Positions 60,801-64,000 of a DNA stretch of 64,000 nt are shown piece by piece. The notes under the pieces were generated by a model. It saw only the letters and a program-made list of their open reading frames with translations, was not told the DNA's origin and searched no databases. A program made the translations under genes and the position numbers. Numbering within the stretch: the first letter of the stretch is position 1; every line of letters starts with the position of its first letter. Source of the stretch: Phytopythium helicoides (Eukaryota > Oomycota > Peronosporomycetes > Pythiales > Pythiaceae); the NCBI GenBank assembly GCA_024867545.1, contig JANFNE010000018.1, forward strand, positions 682,001-746,000, given 5' to 3'.

Positions 60801-62387
60801 CTGTCGAGTGACACAGTACTTCGTCCCAGGCGCGAGATCGATCTCGTGCCGCACACCGCGGTCAACTGGAAGCTCGGCTGGGATCTCATCAGGGAAGATG
60901 TCCGAGAATTCGCGGACAAGTTTGTACACCGGGTTGCCTGAGGCCCTCAAGGCCTCCCAAGATTGCGCGACGTAGCGCTCTTCGCGCGCTGATTTCTGTT
61001 CGGCACACTTCGGTCTCTCAATACCGGGGCGATCATCCTCAACCAAGTCGACGGCCGCAACGTCGGCCGTCATCCTCTCGGCAACAACACCACACACTTG
61101 TTCCACATCCCCTTTTTTCAGATCGTGGAGAAACCTTTTCCACGACATCGCCGGCAGCGATATGATTGTTGTTGCTTCGCAAGGCGGATTGTCGACTTGG
61201 ATGGTGCGCGCGCTCACTGCTGCGTCGCCATCATACTCCAACACTTGAAGGAGCTTCACATCATCGTCCGCGCGCACATTGCTGCGCGGACCTCGTACGG
61301 CGCGTTTGCGTCGCTTCTTCAGGCGCTCGGAGCCACTGCTCTCAAGCGAGACATCGGACGTCATGTCCGAGTCACTCATTCTATCCGGGAACACTGGTTG
61401 TTGCTCGACCGGGACTCGCTCGACCGGTGGCGCCACGTGCTGCTCGACCGGGACTCTTTCAAACGGCGGCGCCACGTATTGCTGCTCGACCGTGTACATC
61501 TCAACCGGCGGCGCCACGTGCTGCCTGACCGGGGCTCTCTCGAACGGTGGCGCCACATCTTGCTGCTCAACCGTATACATCTCGACCGGTGGCGCCACAT
61601 GCTGCCTATCCGGGAGGCTCTGGTGCGGGAGACTCAGATACTCGACCGCCTTCATCTTTGCTTCGCGCGGGAGCCCCACATGCTCAACCGCCATACTCTT
61701 CGTAGCGCGCGGGAGCCTCGCGCGCTCAACCGCTGCTGACATCATCTCGGGGCGCGGAGCCACGCTCCGCGCCATCACGGGCGCTTCAAGCTGCCTCGTT
61801 GTCTCATGGCCGACGTGTCCCCAGGAAACCTGGGTGCAGACTTCACAAAGAGGGCCATCGCTCGCTCGTTGGGAAGAATGAGTCGTGGATCGGGAATCCA
61901 CGACGACAACATGAGGCCAGTCCCGGGGCGCGACCAGGAGGTGTGTGTAGACCTCGCTGACGTCAAAGTCGCCTCGGCGCTTCACTGACCGACTGAGCCA
62001 GTCGATCTCGGGCTGGTAGCGCGCCAGCCATGGCATCCCGAGAATGCAGTCAAAGGCGTAATTCATCTCGATGATCAAGAACTCGTCAAGACTGCAGAAG
62101 CCGTCGAACTCGTACGACAACTTCACCGTGCGCCGCGGGGTTGCCCGTGGCTTGCCGTCCGCTAGCTTGACGACCATCTCGCCTGGACCCTCTTGAACGC
62201 GAAGGTTGGCTGGAAGCTCAGGCAGACATGAGGCGCGAAGAAAGTTATTCGTCGCGCCGGAGTCAAGGAGGGCGCGCAGCGGACGGCGCGCGCCAGCGAC
62301 GTGCTTGAGTCGCCGCTGGACGTGGTGGCATTGAATTGTGCGTGAAGCACAGGGGCGTCGGATGATCGGGCTGCCACCGGACCCGGA
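56973..62387 (-). CDS. pol: pol polyprotein: protease, RT, RNase H, integrase, chromodomain
   Basis: The frame is open from 62387 (after a TGA at 62388-62390); the first ATG is at 62177. The aspartic protease motif L-L-D-S-G-A-T-N-N-F lies before that ATG. Counting from the ATG: a spacer with V-A-P-P repeats at about 192-262; reverse transcriptase at about 440-660 with Y-F-D-D in place of the usual Y-[IL/V]-D-D; RNase H at about 755-880 (C-D-A-S-D, D-K-E-L-L-A, T-D-H); and an integrase zinc finger at about 997-1040. The integrase core at about 1065-1175 has D-F-I-F-G, S-D-R-D-P-R-F and the catalytic Glu in D-G-Q-T-E-R. The integrase C-terminus ends near 1430, with a chromodomain at about 1545-1605 (W-L-G-F-P-P-E-S-D-T-W-E-P). 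About 125 residues after it match nothing. A one-base shift near 62270-62340 separates the frame entered by frameshifting from this one. Confidence 0.92.
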   Translation of the reverse strand, partial: SGSGGSPIIRRPCASRTIQCHHVQRRLKHVAGARRPLRALLDSGATNNFLRASCLPELPANLRVQEGPGEMVVKLADGKPRATPRRTVKLSYEFDGFCSLDEFLIIEMNYAFDCILGMPWLARYQPEIDWLSRSVKRRGDFDVSEVYTHLLVAPRDWPHVVVVDSRSTTHSSQRASDGPLCEVCTQVSWGHVGHETTRQLEAPVMARSVAPRPEMMSAAVERARLPRATKSMAVEHVGLPREAKMKAVEYLSLPHQSLPDRQHVAPPVEMYTVEQQDVAPPFERAPVRQHVAPPVEMYTVEQQYVAPPFERVPVEQHVAPPVERVPVEQQPVFPDRMSDSDMTSDVSLESSGSERLKKRRKRAVRGPRSNVRADDDVKLLQVLEYDGDAAVSARTIQVDNPPCEATTIISLPAMSWKRFLHDLKKGDVEQVCGVVAERMTADVAAVDLVEDDRPGIERPKCAEQKSAREERYVAQSWEALRASGNPVYKLVREFSDIFPDEIPAELPVDRGVRHEIDLAPGTKYCVTRQWPLPREQVKAIDEFFEARHKAGHVRESVSPHSSPTFCVKKATGGWRIVHAFNKLNDATIPAQTPIPRKDMVLDAMSGSTIFSAIDLRDGFYQLLMREQDIPLTAVSTPSGMLWEWLVMPQGLKNAPATFNRMVSHLLRPLRDFAPSYFDDIFVHSRSISGQSDVEVHLQHLRKLFEIMRKHKLYANLKKCIFCAPEIPVLGCYVSADGVRADPEKVSSICAWPAPTNQTELRQWLGLANYLHRYTRNYALLIQPLSSLLKKDATWSWRQEHQEAFDSVKRSLSSAPILALPDDSRPFHVVCDASDFAIGCALMQVDDMGQERVISYQSRQLKPAEKNYPVHDKELLAMRYALIKFRVHLLGEKTFAIYTDHASLRTAVKSPHLSQRMARWLSFFSEYNFVVHYKPGKSNVLADALSRRPDYDPRRDLGHHTGGVDLSEEDDCAACMDELHTVKVTAISPLRQSIVEAYTRDQELSALIKYLRTPTEAAREELPRHLIPRLDRYTLDGDLLLYSVDRFDAPRVIVPNDSDLRARLIHEYHDTPVAGHLGREKTFAALARDYFWPHQYKWARKWVRTCEVCQRVKPSPSSQAPLRPLPIASDSWRSVSMDFIFGLPPDARERTGVLVFVDRFSKMVHLAPVSVNVTAEDCARLFLDVVFRHHGLPESIVSDRDPRFVAAFWRRLFELLGTCLLMSTAAHPETDGQTERVNRVLEDVLRSFATSFTSWSAFLPMVEFALNNSVHASTGMSPFFVNNARHPRVPALLAVGNPTPPVSTLGGGEVVDEGSASNQSVDMLARPTLAAPPSVAANAVLRSSSTASSNDSTGLARWASRTLISPSAVPSAVPNGNYAPKPPVRPADDKLASEFITQRQAIVRFVRDALQEAADKQKAAADKRGRKNTNVFQVGDRVLLSSEGIKNASVTNLGASKLAPRYIGPFIVKRVLGDAYTLDIPTTMRLHPTFYVGRLKPYYPATIPAATASSNSRVGGSRPPTSRDHGAGAQGDVRELAAPPQTVAHSPQSRLHDPQQNEQHWLAPAHHPRHSPPAPSQQSQAPPTMAPRDAAPPGSQMPFRRDAPPPLIDSNGERRWIVERIVAHEDPSQARAANRRAEGRGAAPARRRYRVRWLGFPPESDTWEPRDALRRDIPDMVREYDANLVAPQPHGDEMNVLVAETAMRESPPSPTICQYDGAIAIETASAAASPFRCAPAIASVIGATAVGHQADAGPGPAPLFPSVLVKGRATERAANDLHGQDPGRDLGCGRVQPLRGCACGPARRA
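61392..61604 (-). repeat. Tandem V-A-P-P peptide repeat in the protease-RT spacer of pol
   Basis: Pol residues about 192-262 hold six imperfect copies of a roughly 12-residue unit ([QD]-[HYD]-V-A-P-P-[VF]-E-x-x-x-V). The DNA repeats with it. Probably a flexible linker or an expanding coding minisatellite. Confidence 0.75.
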
Positions 62388-62399
62388 TCAACCTCGATG

Positions 62400-62442
62400 C
62401 CAGTAGGGCGCCCCGCCCCTACTGGTCCTGATCGTTTTTTGA
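62400..62442 (-). promoter_or_regulatory. Predicted -1 programmed ribosomal frameshift signal at the gag end
   Basis: On the minus strand gag ends TCA-AAA-AAC, placing the slippery heptamer A-AAA-AAC (62440-62434) exactly in the zero frame. Eight bases later comes a perfect 9-bp hairpin, CCAGTAGGG / CCCTACTGG with an 8-nt loop (62425-62400), which contains the gag stop TAG (62421-62419). A -1 slip enters the frame running to 62162, which leads towards the protease. Confidence 0.8.
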
Positions 62443-63441
62443 CGCCCCGGATGGCTCGGCGGCGGACTTGTCCGCCGCCTCAACACTCGCGAGAATGGGC
62501 GCAGGTGCGCGGCACTCCGCCGCACGATGACCAGGCTTCTGACAGCGGAAGCAGGTCAGTTGACTAAGGCCGCGACCACCGCGGCCACCACGACCTCGGC
62601 CGCGACCACGACCGGCGGGAGACCCTCTTCGATAGGATGTTGCGATCGCGTCGATCTCCATCGGGTTGGGTGCACTCACCCGAGCCTCAGCCGACAGCGG
62701 CTTCGCGTATGACGACGCAACCATGTAGTCCTCGCGTAACGCGAGGGCAAACGCCTCTTCAAGGGTCTTGGGCTCGGCGCGAACTAAGCAATAGCGAGTC
62801 ATTCCCTCGCGCATACCGAATATGAAGACGTGGACTTGAGTGGCCATGTCAACTGGGTTCGCGACGATGCACGATACCAAGTGTCGTGCGTGTTGTACGT
62901 AGTCGCGCATTGACATCTTGTCTTGCTTGAGAGCGAAGAAGGCTGCGCGCATGCGCGACTCGTCTTGGGGCGGCTCGAACGCGAGCCGCAGGTCGTCTTG
63001 GAGTGTCTTGAGCGTAGGGAACGCACCCTCGTCGGTGACAAGCTTGCCGAGGGCCCATTCCTTGGCCTTGCCCGACAGACGCGAGAGCAGGAAGCTCACT
63101 CGCGCTGTCTCGGACGCGAGCTGTCTCGCGTCCATCGCGATTGCGACTTCGCGGAACCAGCGGTTCAGGGGGAGTCGGTCTTGACCGACTCCAGAGTACA
63201 GGGTAGTGTCAATCTTGACAATCTCATTCTTGACTTGGGACGCGGGAGTTGAGATAGCACGCTGCCTGTCAGCGTGCTCGCGTCCGAGAAACTCGTGGAT
63301 GGCTATGTGTTGGTCCTCCGGCGTCGCTGATCGCAGCAGCGACGCCACAAATGACTCTCCGGAGGCCGCGGCAACTCGGTGTAGCGTAGCTCACTCGAAC
63401 GCTGTCAAGTGGGGGAACCCCTCGTGGGTTAGCTTCTCCAT
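62419..63441 (-). pseudogene. gag: gag (capsid and CCHC nucleocapsid) with an early stop codon
   Basis: The ATG at 63441 starts M-E-K-L-T-H-E-G, but codon 17 (63393-63391) is TGA, probably TGG originally. After it the same frame is open to the TAG at 62421-62419. The body resembles the retrotransposon gag family (W-F-R-E-V-A-I-A-M, G-K-A-K-E-W-A). It ends with an Arg/Gly-rich segment and one zinc knuckle, C-F-R-C-Q-K-P-G-H-R-A-A-E-C. Without readthrough or internal initiation the copy would make no Gag. The stop could also be a sequencing or consensus difference. Confidence 0.85.
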
Positions 63442-63461
63442 CTTGGTCGTTGGAAGGACTA

Positions 63462-63474
63462 CAAAGTGCTACCA
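63462..63474 (-). other. Candidate primer-binding site
   Basis: Two bases inside the 5' LTR the minus strand reads TGGTAGCACTTTG, whose first TGG pairs with a tRNA 3' CCA. The matching tRNA would end CAAAGTGCTACCA; I cannot name it. Confidence 0.6.
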
Positions 63475-63476
63475 GG

Positions 63477-63768
63477 TGTATCGGGCCTAAAGCCCGCTAC
63501 GATACTTGCACGTTGCTCGAAGGAAGCAAATTCACTCTGTTTCATTATTGGAGGGAGGCGGGAGCCTCCCGACCACAAATCCAAACAATGACTCATGATT
63601 GGCTAATATGTGGGCTGCGTCCCACATAAGAGCCAATCAGAGCAAAGCACGTCGACGCGCGTCCATGTCCTGACGCGCGTCACAGATCCTGCCTACATAT
63701 GCAATAGAGCCCTACACATATGGCTAGATATGAAATATGAATGTGAGCGGGGGAAGTGCCCCGCTACA
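63477..63768 (-). repeat. 5' LTR of the gypsy element (292 bp)
   Basis: This is the functional upstream LTR, since gag and pol read leftward. It is identical to 55693-55975 apart from a few substitutions and two indels. It contains the same CCAAT palindrome (63597-63638) and terminal inverted repeats. The extra 10 bp near 63659-63668 partly duplicate neighbouring GCGCGTC sequence. Confidence 0.95.
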
Positions 63769-63773
63769 GCTCC
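63769..63773. repeat. Target-site duplication GCTCC (right)
   Basis: Matches 55688-55692 exactly and abuts the LTR end. Confidence 0.9.
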
Positions 63774-64000
63774 ATAGTGCGCAGTTGTCGCCGTTGAGCC
63801 TGTCGGATGGTCTTGAACGATGGCTATGCTGTGGAAGGCATCGGGGCAATAATCTAATAAGCTGTCAAGGGTATTAGTCATGCAGGTTTCAGTACTTTAG
63901 CATCAGACAGGGAAATGGAATGCGATACATTGACAGATAACACTGTCGTGCACCGTGCTGCGCGAATGTTTAACTAATCTATACTCGACGCAAGTTTGAA
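63774..64000. other. Right flank without recognised feature
   Basis: The last 227 bp are AT-rich and show no gene or repeat. Confidence 0.5.

Larger units (their letters stand above)
55693..63768 (-). mobile_element. Nearly complete Ty3/gypsy chromodomain LTR retrotransposon (8,076 bp)
   Basis: Two LTRs beginning TG and ending CA flank gag and pol on the minus strand in the order PR-RT-RNaseH-IN-chromodomain, the Ty3/gypsy chromovirus order. A 5-bp target duplication, primer-binding site and polypurine tract are all present. The LTRs differ by only a few substitutions plus a 1-nt and a 10-nt indel, so insertion is recent. The copy carries a stop near the start of gag and a frame change just before the protease, so it is probably not autonomous as sequenced, unless these are consensus errors. 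About 1 kb between pol and the left LTR holds an antisense ORF. Confidence 0.95.

Overview
The window is eukaryotic nuclear DNA, most probably from an oomycete (stramenopile, Phytophthora-like). The evidence is the compact 50-80 nt GT-AG introns, closely packed genes on both strands, GC-rich third positions in the conserved genes, a giant IPT/TIG-repeat membrane protein, and Ty3/gypsy, Ty1/copia and pogo-type elements. The organism call is inference from gene content.

Left half (1-34.2 kb), genic. A single plus-strand gene, cut off by the left edge, fills 1-24.3 kb. It encodes about 50 IPT/TIG domains, a cysteine-rich module, several transmembrane helices and a charged cytosolic coiled-coil tail. 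A block of ordinary cellular genes follows: a small tail-anchored protein (-), a coiled-coil/WD40 protein (-), the pyridoxal-phosphate synthase glutaminase subunit PDX2/PdxT (+), the PP2A scaffold subunit PR65/A (-), a B-box plus DUF2009-like protein (+), and a membrane-anchored endonuclease/exonuclease/phosphatase-fold protein (-). Several of these reading frames are interrupted by single-base indels, often in homopolymers. This looks more like long-read consensus error than gene death.

Right half (34.3-64 kb), repetitive. A decayed Ty1/copia remnant is followed by a 14.1 kb satellite of about 132 tandem 107-bp monomers. Every monomer contains an 11-bp-arm inverted repeat, and the common variant sites fall on only one arm. 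Thirty-odd bases later a second array begins: 24 copies of a 144-bp unit with a 152-bp variant and an 880-bp higher-order repeat. It runs into a broken pogo/Tigger-like DDE transposase.

An almost complete Ty3/gypsy chromovirus-type LTR retrotransposon (55,693-63,768, minus orientation) closes the window. It has near-identical LTRs, a 5-bp target-site duplication, a primer-binding site, a polypurine tract, gag, a textbook -1 ribosomal frameshift signal and pol with a chromodomain. It also carries a 645-codon antisense ORF. That ORF starts inside the LTR and encodes an unrecognised globular-looking domain, an SR-rich segment and a coiled-coil end. A bidirectional LTR promoter driving this antisense protein is the most interesting candidate for an undescribed system here.
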